Source: Penicillium oxalicum (lineage: Eukaryota; Ascomycota; Eurotiomycetes; Eurotiales; Aspergillaceae). From it: a stretch of DNA of 64,000 nt. Below, one piece after another: positions 11,958 through 23,468 of this stretch. How positions within the stretch are numbered: position 1 is the stretch's first letter; every line of letters begins with the position of its first letter. Position numbers and translations under genes: made by a program. The DNA is taken from positions 124,001-188,000 of the forward strand of contig NC_064657.1 of assembly GCF_001723175.1 (NCBI RefSeq), written 5' to 3'. Under the pieces are notes generated by a model. The model was not told the origin of the DNA. It did not search any database and worked only from the letters and a program-made list of their open reading frames with translations.

Positions 11958-13002
11958 TGTCACGGGAACGAAGGACATAAGCCCGCAGTGAGAGAAGAAC
12001 ACTGGCAGTAGGACCGACTCCGAGGGTATTCAAGCCGGGCAGAAGCAATCGATCGATTGGGAGAGCCCGACTTCCTAGCCGAGATCAAATCTCGAGATGG
12101 ATGCTTGATTTGAAGGAGTGCCGCACGCTTTGCTTTTTCCACAAAAGCGACTGAGAGTGTCCCCAGGTCCGTCGAGAGCGCATGATGGTTTTAATCCAGC
12201 CGCTTGTCAGTCACATCCCTTGCGCTCCAAAGTCCCACCCCGCACACTGGACTGATAAGCAGAAGGTTGCATTATTGGAGAGATCGATGTGACCCCTCCC
12301 CACGTTCTCTCCGCATGAGGCTTAGGGGTTTCAGAAATCATTCGCGGATCATTTCGTCGATAAGCTAGTCGGGGGACGATCGAATCGTTCTCCAGTGGCG
12401 CGGCAAGCGGGGGGGCCAACGATCCTCGCTGGACGTGGACGGTTGCATCCAACCGACTTGGGAAAACGCGCAGCGGATCTTGGTCCTCACGTGACAGAGT
12501 GGCAGAAATCCAAGCCAGGATGGTCTTGTAACACTTTGATTAGTTGCCACGATCGGTCATTCGTGCACATGGTTGAGGAATTTTGGTGATTTGCCTGTCA
12601 TTGCACGACCTGTTTTTTGTAGCCACGCGAGAGAGGGTTGACAGGCTGACAGGCCGGCGGAGCATCCGAAATCCATTTGGATTTCCCGTCGGGGTGGCCC
12701 ATCAGTCATGTGATAGACTAGAGGTGTTTCTCTTCTCCCCTTGGGTCTGTCTGGTCTTGTTGCAGATTCCATATTTTCCCAATTCAATCATGATGCATTA
12801 GCTCCATTTCGCACACACGCGTGCCGGCTAAAATACTTAGTACGATGTGATTCATTTCCGAATCAAAAACTCCGAATAGGGCTTGACTGAAGCAAATGTG
12901 GGCATTTTTAGCCACTGATCTCCATAACGCATTTGTTGTATGGTTGTACAATGAACAAAAGCAAACAAGGTAAAAGCAAGAAAGAAACAGCCCGCTAAGA
13001 GT
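11958..13002. other. Intergenic, no gene recognised
   Basis: This lies between the start of the ACS carrier and the stop of the next minus-strand gene. It presumably holds the carrier's promoter and the neighbour's 3' UTR. I see no conserved coding pattern. Confidence 0.5.
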
Positions 13003-14815
13003 TCAATTGGTGGAGTGAGAAGACCCCCACAGCTCCTCGGTATGAATGGAGTTCCTGGGATATGTCCCATGTTCACAGGGGCTATCCGCTGGCAGGCAGG
13101 CAATTTCGGCTTTTCGAACCTCTGGAGGAAGCAAGAAGCCCCCTTTGAGGCTCAAGCGGTGGTCTTCTGGCGGAAGCGGGCGATGATCATCTTTCAGTAG
13201 TTCAGAGGAACATACTGGACTTTCGAAATTCTGGAAACAGACAGCAAGGCAAGTCTTGTCTGTGATTTTTCCTAGGCACACGGCGGATCCAGAGAGGCCT
13301 TTCAAAGAGTCGCAGTCGTTCGTGGTCCGCCAAAGAAGAGAAACATTGTGCGAAGTCACTGCTCGATCCCAGAGGTACTGAGAGCCTTCAGAGATCGCGA
13401 ACTGCGACTGTTCGGAAATGCCAGTACCGCTTCGCACGATGAGATTACCTGTAGGTACGTTGAACGCCGTCACAAAGACTGCACCTCCATTCAAGAAATC
13501 TTGGTAGCCTCCCCATCCAACGACATGAGGCATCCCAGCTGGAGCCTGGAGATCCGGAAGCTTCACAAAATGCGAATCCGCAGAAGCCAAGGACAGATCG
13601 TGTTGGAATCCGGCTGGAAATTGCAGGGGCTTATCCGAAATCCTATCATAGGTGTGTGATATGGTTCCAATCTGCAGTGGGCTTCTCGTTAGAGCTATTC
13701 ATTTGACAGGCAAGCACAGAAATACCTGTTGAGAATCACCATTGAGAAAAACTTGCTTTCCAATTGGCGAATTGATCTCTGATCGACGGCGCGGTGACCC
13801 AATTGCTGGCAGCGGTACACCCCTGCCGATTGGACGATACCGAGCGAGTTTCTGCACCAGGCGACCGAAGATGTGGGCGATATATCGAGAAGAGGGGCCC
13901 TGAGTGCTGCGAAGAGCAACAAAAGCATGCGTTGGAACGGTGATTACTTCCTGCCCTTCAGGGAAACGAAGCTTGAGTCCCAGCGATGCATGGGTCTCAA
14001 GACTTTCGGGGCTTGGAGCAATTGCCGCACCTCGATGCAAACCCCTGTGTGATGGTGTCACCTCAAAAACATCGTATCTAAGTCTAAGGTTGCCAAATTC
14101 AGATGCAAACCCATCCTCATACCAGGACTTCTCAATGGCCTTGATGCTTGTGAACAAAACCACAATGAATCCACTGATCAAAACCCTAACCCCAACTGCT
14201 GTAGGAAACATGTCCCGCAGGCGACGAAGTTGATGCCGGGAAAGGAACTTTTTTGGGTTTATTGGATAGCGGATTGGATCCCATTGGAACTTAGGGAAGA
14301 AAGTTGTTGTCTTTGTACCAAGACCGTGTGCCACCAAGTGGATCTCGAGGCCGCCTGCATGGGTGCCTACCGGACGAGGGCCGTTGAGTTCAGACGAAAT
14401 TCCCCACATCCAGTTTCCGTTTTCCTCTTGTATAAGCCAGACATCTTTGCATGCTGCGAGAGATGGGTGATATGTTCGGAGTAGCTCCTGGGTAGCTGGC
14501 GTCACCTTCGTCTCTAGGAGAGCTCGCTCTGTTGCGAGAGCTGGTGTCCCCCACACAACGGAGTCGATTGCTAGAATTTTGTTAAAAAAAACTCCAATTT
14601 AGCCAGATGGTCATATTCCGCGCTTGTCCACACATACCAGCAATGAGCTCACAATGTCTGAGCATAGACGATGGCTTCGAGGCATCGCCATCGTCATTAT
14701 TGACGCAGTCGCTGTCAAGCTCCGGATATGGAAACATGGACTCAAGTTGAATTCCCACCACTCGCTTCTTCGCTGGTGATGGGGGTCCAGACGACAATGA
14801 CTCCGTGTATGACAT
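13003..14815 (-). CDS. Unnamed protein with GxSGS motif, possible trypsin-like fold
   Basis: Three exons (14815-14638, 14570-13726, 13671-13003) join in phase to 563 residues. The introns are 67 bp (GTATGT...CTAG) and 54 bp (GTATTT...GCAG). I do not recognise a named family. The last third contains GLSGSAVCLG (Gly466, Ser468, Gly469, Ser470), the shape of a serine-peptidase nucleophile loop. A strand-then-histidine element, EVITVPTHAFVAL (His274), lies upstream. This pairing suggests a chymotrypsin-like fold as found in several fungal proteins annotated as hypothetical. The acidic partner is not identified, so catalysis is inference. The N-terminal 60 residues are serine/proline-rich and low in structure (SGPPSPAKKR). 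There is no signal peptide, so it is probably intracellular. The middle exon has a hydrophobic stretch VLISGFIVVLF that could be a buried strand rather than a membrane helix. Confidence 0.7.
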
Positions 14816-15298
14816 GACGATGAATCTTTGTGGAACAAAAGGGTTTGGTAAAAGAAATGTATGCGAGATGGAGATGACATGCCAGAAGTCGGGAACTAGT
14901 TGGACAGCTAAGTCAAACGCGCCTTCCTAAATTGGTTGCGGAAAAGCTTAATTCACTAGCGCAGGTCATCCTCTTGCCTCGCAATGATGTATTATTTGAT
15001 CATCCATTGTGCATGACAGCACGTAGTTAGCTTGACTCTCCAGGTAAATCTACGCTGTGGATTTGTCACAAGTCGTCCAAACGGCCGACAGTCTGGAAAG
15101 GTACGCGCCACCTGTACTCGAATCCAAGGCGCTGTAGAGTAGGCATCCTGATTGTGATAAGTGGTTTGACGCCCGGAGAACTCCACGATGAATGTGGTGA
15201 ACTTGATGGATTAGATGTTACAGATATGCTTGCACAAGTACATTCATGATTCTTGATACATGTCGCCGGTAGCCAGTACTTGTCTTTCCATGACCTAA

Positions 15299-16516
15299 TT
15301 AATCCTGAACCTTGATCACGACCTTTCCAAAGTGGCTGCCACTCTCCAAGAACTTGAACGCCTCCTTGGCCTCCGCAAAGGAGAAGACCCGGTTCACCAC
15401 AGGCTGCACTTGATGCTTCTCGTAGAAACGGATCATCTCCTCGAATCGATCCTTGGGTCCGTTGATAATCCCCTTCAGCGTAACATTGCGGCGCAGCGCC
15501 AGAAGGTTCACGTTCATTCGGTCATCCGCAGGATCTGTCTTGCCCGAGACGTAGCCGATGCAGTCGATCAGACCGCCGAAGGCGATACAATCAAAGCTCT
15601 TGCGCAGGGTTTGCGCACCGCCAGTCTCAAGAATGATGTCCGCGCCGTGATTTTGCGTGTATTCCATCACCTTCTCCTCCCAGTTGGGTGTGGTGCGGTA
15701 ATTAATAGTAAAATCGGCGCCAAGCTTCTTCGCTTGTTCTAACTTGTCATCCGAGGACGAAGTGATGATAGCTGGAAACACGGCCATGGTCAGTACTCGC
15801 GGGCGCATCGTATGGCCAAGCCCTTTCTCTCCTTCTCAGATGCCTTCACTTACCCTTAGCACCCGCCGCTTTGGCAATCTGCAACCCTGAAATTGCCACA
15901 CCTCCAGTGCCTTGAAGAAGAACATATTCACCCTGACCACCGCTCTGGTTCATCGGCCGCATTCCGTTGATCGACATCCACGCCGTGACCGCCGCAATGG
16001 GCAAGGTGGCCGCCTCCTCGTCGGACATGTAACTCGGGGCCTTCACAAGACTGTACTCAGGGAAGATGCGGTGAGTGGCCAGCACTCCATTCTGGGGTAG
16101 ACCCATGCTTCCCGCCATCTCCTTCTCGGTCACCTGGCCCGTCTGGTGCTCGGGCAGGAATGTAGACAGAACGCGATCTCCCTCCTTCCAGCTGGTGACA
16201 CCAGGTCCTACTGACACCACGACACCGCACATATCCGAGCACGGAACGATAGTCACATTCTGCTCGGCCGTCTTGTGGTGCTTGTATTCTCCCTTGGTCA
16301 CTGCGGTTGGTTCGGGTCAGTTTCAAATTGGATGAAAGATTGTCAATTCTCTGAGGACTCGACGGATGCTCACTGACCCTCCACATCGCGGTAATTCAGC
16401 GACACCGCGTTAATCTTCACCAAAACCTGGCCAGCGCCGGGCGCGCCCAAGGGCACCTCAATCTGGCGAAGGCTGTCGAGCCCCTCGAGAGGCGTAATCC
16501 ACTGTTTAATTGACAT
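15299..16516 (-). CDS. MDR-family alcohol dehydrogenase / quinone oxidoreductase-like
   Basis: Three exons (16516-16378, 16300-15854, 15771-15299) give 352 residues, all junctions in phase 1. The medium-chain dehydrogenase layout is clear. An N-terminal GroES-like domain carries SLNYRDV and a CSDMCGVVVSVGPGVTSWKEGDRV segment. The nucleotide-binding domain has LLQGTGGVAISGLQIAKAAGA and then AIITSSSDDKLEQAKKLGAD, with ETGGAQTL and the C-terminal FGKVVIKVQ. The cysteine cluster of the structural zinc is absent, which places it with zinc-independent quinone oxidoreductase or YogA-type enzymes. The family reduces enones, aldehydes or quinones with NAD(P)H; the natural substrate is unknown. The first donor is GTCAGT, chosen because only this gives a phase match to the exon beginning with a TKGEY segment. 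Likely cytosolic. Confidence 0.9.
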
Positions 16517-17452
16517 GATGTATATAGATCTATTGCTGTCTCGTGAGATTTGGTCGTTTAGTATATGTTGAAACTTTTAGAGTTCTGACCGATCTGGGCT
16601 GAAGAATTTATCAAATCGGCGTAGCTAAGACAATGATGTCATGCACCGCGGCTGCTAGTCGAGTCGGAGACGCGGGACATTCGGTTCAATTCCATTTCTC
16701 GGAGACTATCATCAGTCAGCAAGTCCAGGCTGCTTTGAGACGAGGCTATGGGTCGGGTAGATCCCAACCAGGCTACGAATTTGATCCTCGGTGATTTTAA
16801 ATTTTGAATTTTTCCTGCTTTTCTGTGTCAATTTTTGGTCTCACCAGCGGGACCAGACTCGGCAAAGGCCCAAGTGATGAGGTAATATGAGTGGACCGTT
16901 CGAAGTTCCAGAGGCCCAGCAACGAGGGACACCGAGTAAGCGCTTCAAGGCAGCGACCGCGTGAGGAGAGACAAACATGAGTCAAGTGTTGCGGCTCCAC
17001 CGCACGAAGCTGCCACTAACCAGCCACACCGGATGATCAAGGGCGATTTTACGCTCCGCATTCTGGGATGCATTTACAAATCCAGTCTTTCAGATCGACC
17101 TTCATCGAGGCGAATAAGTCAAAGGTAATAGACAGTGGCTTACAAGTGGGCGAACAGGGAGGTCAACACAGTATTGAGAAACTTCGTGGGATCTCCTACG
17201 GGGCCTTCCCATGTGACGAGACGGCAGATGTAGACACACACGTGGAAGCTTAACTCCGGCAATCTCCGCTTTCCCCCTTGCCAATTTCGTGGCCTAAGTG
17301 ACGGAGATGCTCCTCAGGCGTCCAGCCTGCGGGCAGCCATTTACTCATCTCTTTACCTTCTCATATATCACTCCTTTCCCTTGTCCCCCAGATTGAATTT
17401 TGAACCCTGCCCAGTCCCCAGGCTTTTCTGAACATAAATTACCTGGTCCAAA
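16517..17452. other. Divergent intergenic region, no gene recognised
   Basis: This is the shared upstream region between the minus-strand MDR enzyme and the plus-strand phosphodiesterase gene. It should contain both promoters. No coding pattern or repeat stands out. Confidence 0.5.
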
Positions 17453-18732
17453 ATGAACGGTAGCCAGACCACTCTAGCAATCCCTCCCTCGGAAGCCGAC
17501 CCTGCCGCCAACTCCCTGCTGACGGGTAGGCAGTGTACCATGCCATCGGCGCAAGGGGAACAAGCAGTGGCCATACTAACGCTTCTAGGCTGAAAAGACA
17601 AACCTCTGCCGTCACCTTTGCCTTCTTTGCGGGGGAAGGGCTCTTCCCGTCTGCCACAGACCATATCACATCGTGGTTACAAAAGCAAATTCCCCGAAAA
17701 TACACTCGCCGCAGTCAAGGGCGCCATCGAATCAAAGACAGATGCCCTGGAGATCGATCTGCATTTGACGAAAGACGGAGAGATTGTTCTCTCGCATGTG
17801 TGTCGGCCCCTGGGTTTGTTCAGAATCGTGAGGGTGAATCCTGGCTGACACTATGGTGATCCTCCCGCCCGTCTATCCAGGATCCAACCCTGCAGCGATG
17901 CTTCGGCATCAAGAAAAAGATTGGCGACTGCGACTGGGCATATCTCAAGACCCTACGCACTCTACAGCCGCCACATGAGCCCATGCCTCGATTAGCGGAA
18001 ATTCTAGAATACATTAATCAATCAGGTAGGGAGCACATCTGGGTATTGCTGGACATCAAAGTCAGTGTAACAAAGGGACTCCAACCCCCGCGAATCGCAT
18101 CGGTTTTACTCACACTTTGTCAGCTCACCAACGATCCGGATTTGGTCATGCGTCGCATTGCTCAAACCATCTCATCCATTTCACCAGTCTCTTCTCCCTT
18201 TTCATCTCCCCGTCCCTGGCAAGACCGCGTCGTCCTCGGCTTTTGGTCAGGCGACTACATCCCCCTTCGCAACAGATACCTCCCTCAATTCCCCATGGCT
18301 CTAATCTGCTTTGATTTCAAATATGCCCGACAATTTCTCCACGTCGAGGATCTGGCCTACAACGTGAATCAGCGCATCCTCATGAGTCCACTGGGAAAGG
18401 GCTTCCTCGAGGACGTCCGCGCCGCACGGCGCCAAATCTACCTTTGGACTGTCAACGCGCCGAATCTCATGCGTTGGGCGATTCGCCAAGGCGTGGACGG
18501 AGTGATTACGGACGATCCAGCTTTGTATATCAAAGTCCGCGAGGCGTGGGAGAGAGAGCGCAAGGACGGAGTTGTTGTTTTCCCGGAGCTGCAAACAGAC
18601 CGTCTGACTTTTGGGCAAAGAGTGGAGATCCTACTGTTTGTGATGCTGGCGGTGACGTTTGGTTGGGTCCTGAAACACAGAATTTCGAAGAGGATGAAGG
18701 GTCTTCATCTCGGTGAGCAGAAGGCGTCCTGA
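17453..18732 (+). CDS. Glycerophosphodiester phosphodiesterase, PGC1-like (phosphatidylglycerol phospholipase C type)
   Basis: Four exons (17453-17525, 17598-17797, 17881-18060, 18124-18732) give 353 residues. The GDPD catalytic layout is visible: His49 and Arg50 in SHRGY, PENT at 57-60, metal ligands Glu76 and Asp78 in LEIDLHLT, His91 followed by Asp92 across an exon border, and LLDIK at 147-151. LWTVN and GVITDDP lie near the C-terminal end of the barrel. A hydrophobic segment ILLFVMLAVTFGWVL close to the C-terminus is a single tail anchor. The same topology occurs in yeast Pgc1, which removes phosphatidylglycerol. The likely role is degradation of phosphatidylglycerol or related glycerophosphodiesters at lipid droplets, ER or mitochondria. 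The second exon's acceptor was chosen at 17597 because the nearer TAG gives an immediate stop. The third intron is 63 bp and leaves the frame open, so it could be missed by simple ORF calling. Confidence 0.9.
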
Positions 18733-20516
18733 GAGAAATATCACTGCTTGCTCTGATTGAGAGGAGTGATTTTCAATCTTGGACATTCGTACATACAAAG
18801 AAGCATATTTTCTGATTCATGCAAGAACATTCGAGTAGTAAGCTCGATCGGGAGAGCCGTGCATGAATCGTTGTAGGTTCCTTCGTCCGGTCACCCAATG
18901 AGGAGTAGAATTGTCAACATGATCCGGGTTTACAGCGTCGCAGTCCAGATAGAACAGGTACTGCCTGGCAGAGACAACAGTAAAGCTCGCCTCGACCCAG
19001 TTGTATATGGCCCAGACAGATATTGCTGGAGACAACTAGAGCGTCCAATCTCCGTGTTCATTAACGACTTGTCTAAGGAAGATATCTTCCTCATGGTTGC
19101 TCAGAAATCCATAGATGCGAACGAGATCTTGCATGTACATGACGGGTTGGGCAAGCAATCTTCTTGGTTGTGACCTGCGTGAGAGGGCGGCCGAAATAAT
19201 GTGATCCTTGAGTACGGCTGAGTGGACGGGAAGTCTTATTTTCCACAGCCTGTGGTCGTGTGTGATCGGTCTAGTTTTAATCAAAACTATGACTTCGGAA
19301 AAGCTTCATAATACAGTTGTAAGAACGAACATGTTGCCGACTACTCCGCTGGTCGTGCATGATCGTGATTCGTGAGCCCTACGACGCCTCGACTATCATC
19401 AACCTGTCGATCAATCACGTGATGAATTAGTCTTGCTTCAATGTCCAACAGTAACACAGAGTCCCTTCTATAGCACACGTTCACTGGGTATGGACCTAGA
19501 TGGTTCTAATCAAATTGATTGGGTATAATGAATCAATGAAATTGAAAATGGTGGGAAGAATCAGATCGTTATCCCGAGAGCCTGGTCTTCCGAGACTAAT
19601 AAAATGACCTTGTGTGCATATGCCACCTCTTGCATCACGACTTCGATCGAATGCAAGAACCGGCGAAGTAAGCTAGAGTCACACAGTTTGCAACGGAGCA
19701 ATAAATATGTCAACTCTGCATTCCTGGTATATAATAATTCTGCATCGTACCTCCCCACGCTCACAAATCATTCTCACCATCAGAACACTAAATCATACTG
19801 AGAGGATCCTGCCATTGCCATAAAATCCAATACGGGTATCAAGGTCACCCTCTCATTACGGCAAGTCTTATACCATTGTAGTTAAGCTATCTGTAGCAAA
19901 CTCATTCACTTTATCAGGGTTCATGCTATTGCTTGTCTTGTCGCAAGATTAGTGGTAGCGCCAACACCCTGAACTTACACCTCACCTCCCGCATGGCAAG
20001 CTCACCATCACTAGTGGTACCCCAAAAAAACATACTGAGATGCATGAAAGTGGTGGCTATCTAGAATTATTCTCTTGTGGGGACTGCAGACCAACGGTTT
20101 ACAAGACGCATGGGCTTTTCCCGGAGAAAGTTGTCCTACTCGCCGGTACGCTTAACGATGCGGGTGGCTTGGAACAGGCAAAGCCTTAGGTCGAGTTGTT
20201 TGTTAAATAACGCCCACCGTGACTGCATGGTCTTGATTAGGTTGATCCGAAAATGGAATTTTGACACGCCTGAAAGTGAAGACAGAACGACGACACTGTT
20301 CTTCATGCCTCGTGTTGGTTTGGCTACTGTCAGGACGCCATAACGTCGTACCAGAGACTGAACTATTGAAAACGAATTCATAATGAATATGAAGCTAAAA
20401 GTTGCCAGCTAATTTCTACAGGCTTGATCAGTATAATAATACAGAAGTGTTGCAACTCATTGGGGTGAAGCGCCCGCGATTTTGTAGAGCGACATCAACT
20501 CATACCACAAACAAGG
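18733..20516. other. 1.8-kb intergenic, no gene recognised
   Basis: This sits between two convergent genes. Scattered frames of 60-90 codons on both strands show no domain and no coherent splicing. It is moderately AT-rich from about 19480 to 20060. Confidence 0.5.
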
Positions 20517-22098
20517 TTACACATCAGCGTCTTCCAACTCTTCCTCCGGGTCTGTTTCATGGTTAGAGAAATGCAAAGTCTCGAGTAGCAATTTTCTCAA
20601 CTTTGAGCTTGGTTTACCCGATGCCCGTGTGGAGAAGAGTGCCGGCTTGATGATAGCCGCAGCGAGCGTATTGCCAGCATCATTGTCCTGGGAGAGATTG
20701 TCGCTAGGCTCGAATGTTTGTCCAGAGACGAGCGGGGGCGGCAACTCACATCCGGACACAGACCTTGCCATGATCTTCAATGTGGTTTCATGGAGATATC
20801 CGCCGGGTGAAGGCCAGAATTGCTTTGTCTCCAAGGGAACCGACAAGTCCGCCATATTTTGCCTCTTCGCGTTCAGGTAGGATATGATGAAGCGGAGATA
20901 CAGATACCTGCGTCGGGGTCGGTTGTCGTTTAAGAACGTCAGAGGGAGGTCATGTAGGTCCTGAGAGGTGTGAGTAAAAGCCTTGCTGGTATTGAGAGGG
21001 CATGGAGGGCTGATTGAATATATCTAGACTGACCTTGACTCTGACGAACTGATCACCACGGCCAGAAGTCCTGTCCATGTCCTTCACATCCGTGCGCAAG
21101 CAGATAATGTCCATGCCCTTTGATCGGTCCAGAACCAAGCATCGCCATTTCGTCGGCACTGTGAAATCTCCAGGCGCGGGAACAATCACGATGGTACCTT
21201 GGTCAAGATGACGCTCAATGTTTTTGTGGAGGCTTATGGCTAGAAGACGAACAACATGTGAGTATGATACCTTTGCCGCTAGAAAAAGATGGAACTGACC
21301 GTTGAGGGGGTCGGAAATGACATCGTTGGAGTCACCAAAAATATGGCCGAGTTCGCCAATATTGAGGCTTTTGGGCACAATACGTGCAGCCTTGATCATT
21401 ACGGCGTCTCTCCAAATTCCAAGCACATGGCACCAGTTGTATGCTCTGATCGGGCGTCGATCGATGATGCCGTAGATTTCATTGACATCCTCCTTGAACC
21501 TTTTCGCTTTGAAGGGGGTCGCGGCCTGTTTTGCAGTGGCCCTCATCACGCGGTCGATAATTGCCTGGACGTAGGCGCGCTCGGTTAAGTCCTGCAGCTC
21601 TCTTCCGGTCTTCTGGCGTCGAAAAGCGGTAGTCTCCTCCTCAAGGTCATGGGCGAGATGCCTTTTCTGACTCTTCAAGACTTGCAGCGTGGCGGTTGTT
21701 GTTGCGAGCTTTGTCACAACTGGTGCCATGTGCGACTGGAGTTCTTCGTTCGAAAGCGGCTGCTGATCATTCCCTTCAAGGATTCCACACTTGACAAGTT
21801 CGAGGTAGTCCCTGAACTCTGTCAACTGTTCGATCTTGGCCTCTAAGAAGCCTGAGGCGTTCGATTCGAGAGAGTCTGTGGTTTTGGCCGGCATCTGAGA
21901 TGATGCCTTAGCACATCTACCTCGAGCCTGTTGCAATTTTCGCAAGTTGCTCGGAGTGAGCGCCAACAACGTGCGTTCAGGAATCTCAGGAATCTTGAAC
22001 TGATTCGGGTCTTGGGGCACGGGCTGGGCAGTGCTTTGCCCGACTTGACGAAGAGGGGGATGTTGGGAGGCTTTGCTTGCCTGAGTTGGAGCGGACAT
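20517..22098 (-). CDS. Fungal HNH nuclease-domain protein with altered first motif residue
   Basis: Three exons (22098-21300, 21239-21034, 20960-20517) join in phase to 482 residues. The N-terminal half is proline/glutamine-rich, then helical and charged (about residues 85-200), a likely coiled coil. Residues 228-320 match the fungal HNH_2-type domain: GIWRDAVMIKAARIVPKSL, then HIFGDSNDVISDPLN, then AISLHKNIERHLDQGTIVIVP. The family usually has AHIVP at the first position. Here codon 239 is CGT (Arg) instead of a His codon, while the Asn and the later His in SLH are kept. The C-terminal part has NDNRPRRRYLYLRFIISYL, common in this family, and an acidic tail. Removing the 60-bp first intron is supported by restoration of the conserved NxISLH segment. 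These domains are abundant in Aspergillus/Penicillium and their role is unknown. An upstream in-frame ATG (22227) would add a hydrophobic leader and is less likely. Confidence 0.8.
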
Positions 22099-23468
22099 TT
22101 TCTCGATAACTTCAGGTGTGAGCTTCAAACTGAAGAGAAGGGCAAGGAGGAAACAATGAGAGTCAATGGAAGTTTGACTCAAATGGAAGATGAAGATGGC
22201 CAGAGTCGAGAGATGAAGAAGTTGCAAGTGAGAGTCAAGTGAGTCACTTAATTAAACTACGAGTAATTATGAGTACACCATTGAAAATGTCGAGTGCCTT
22301 TACTGATGGAAGGAACGGCGTAAAAGGAAGGCGCGAGACGCTGATCGGGTGTCGGCTTTCTTCCGTTTAGGCAAAGGGCAGCAGATAGAACCAACATGGA
22401 CAGATCATCTTCAGTTCCCATTGAGCAGCGACCTCAATAATTGCAATCCAATTTGTATGGTCACAGCTTCACTCTTGGTCCTACATTCCACGGTTGGCTT
22501 TTTATCAGGTAAACATGTCATACTTTAGCAGCTAGAATGGAGGAGCCATCACGAGCTAGATAGAACCAAAATATTGTCATTTGCACCTGGAGCTATCTAT
22601 TTGTTTTTTTGGCCCAGGCCGTCAAGTAGACAGATGAAGATGTATCTGACAATACTTCCATGATGAGCATGTCCAAACACTCGGACTCATATTTATACGT
22701 AGGTGGTCGTGTTAGGTTTTGCAAAGCCTATAGTAGCTGCATGGCATACTGGTCTATCAGTCATGTACTAGAGACTGCCCATGGAAAAGGGTGGCAGTCA
22801 TGCGATGAGGTTCAAGCCTAGGCTGGGAGAACTCATGATTTGCACGTCAAAGCTCGTATGGTTGCTACATTGAAGCGATATTCCCGGTCAGCTTGATTTA
22901 AAAATGAATGAGGAAGCATGTATCTTTTCTTCTGCTATCAAAACCTAGGTCAAAGCATTGAACTAGATGAATCCACATATCGACTTGGAGTTTGCCGCAT
23001 GGTAGAATGCCGAGACTTTCTCATCTCAATAGCTGATGTGGAAAAGCAAATACTCAACATTAAATGCATTGAAGAGGAACGACGAGATATATTCCAGTTC
23101 ATCTCAAAACTTTCCTTTCCTTCGGAACAGTGGGTGTTCAGTTAGGAGCAGTTCCCATTCGGGCTGTTCGGACAACCTCATCGGTTGGTAATCTTCATGC
23201 GTGCGTGATGACGCGACAGTCCCGCGCTCTATAGTTCGTCGGGCCTACTCCGGGCCCGAATCACAGCTTGCTCCTATTGGCTTGTTCATCGGGCCTTGGC
23301 GCCCAGTCCGGGGCCGAAACAAAAGCCGGGCTCGCAATTGGCCGCGGACTGTACTTGAGCTGGGTATATAGCCAAACAACGTGGTCGCGAAGCCAAGTCT
23401 TTGCATGAAAAAGCATTCCGTTACTAAATTGTAAGCTGAAAGTGCTTACAGTCTTCGAAATACGCAAG
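22099..23468. other. Intergenic with promoter of the DHA1 gene
   Basis: The 22.1-23.15 kb part is AT-rich without a recognisable gene. The last 300 bp form a GC-rich promoter region described separately. A 75-codon frame at 22918-23145 has no recognised similarity. Confidence 0.5.
23240..23371 (+). promoter_or_regulatory. Promoter region of DHA1 transporter gene
   Basis: TATATA at 23365-23370 lies about 100 bp before the start codon. Upstream are repeated GC-rich words TCGGGCC, CGGGCCCG, CGGGCC, CCGGGGCC and GCCGGGC, several palindromic. There are also two ATTGG sites (inverted CCAAT, near 23276 and 23334). CGG/CCG words are the half-sites of Zn2Cys6 regulators and CCAAT binds the Hap complex in fungi. 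Binding here is inferred from sequence only. Confidence 0.4.

Noticed and set aside
22918..23145. 75-codon plus-strand frame (YRLGVCRMVECRDFL...)
   Set aside because: Its composition looks protein-like, but there is no recognisable family, no partner exon and no promoter signal. Not enough to call a gene.
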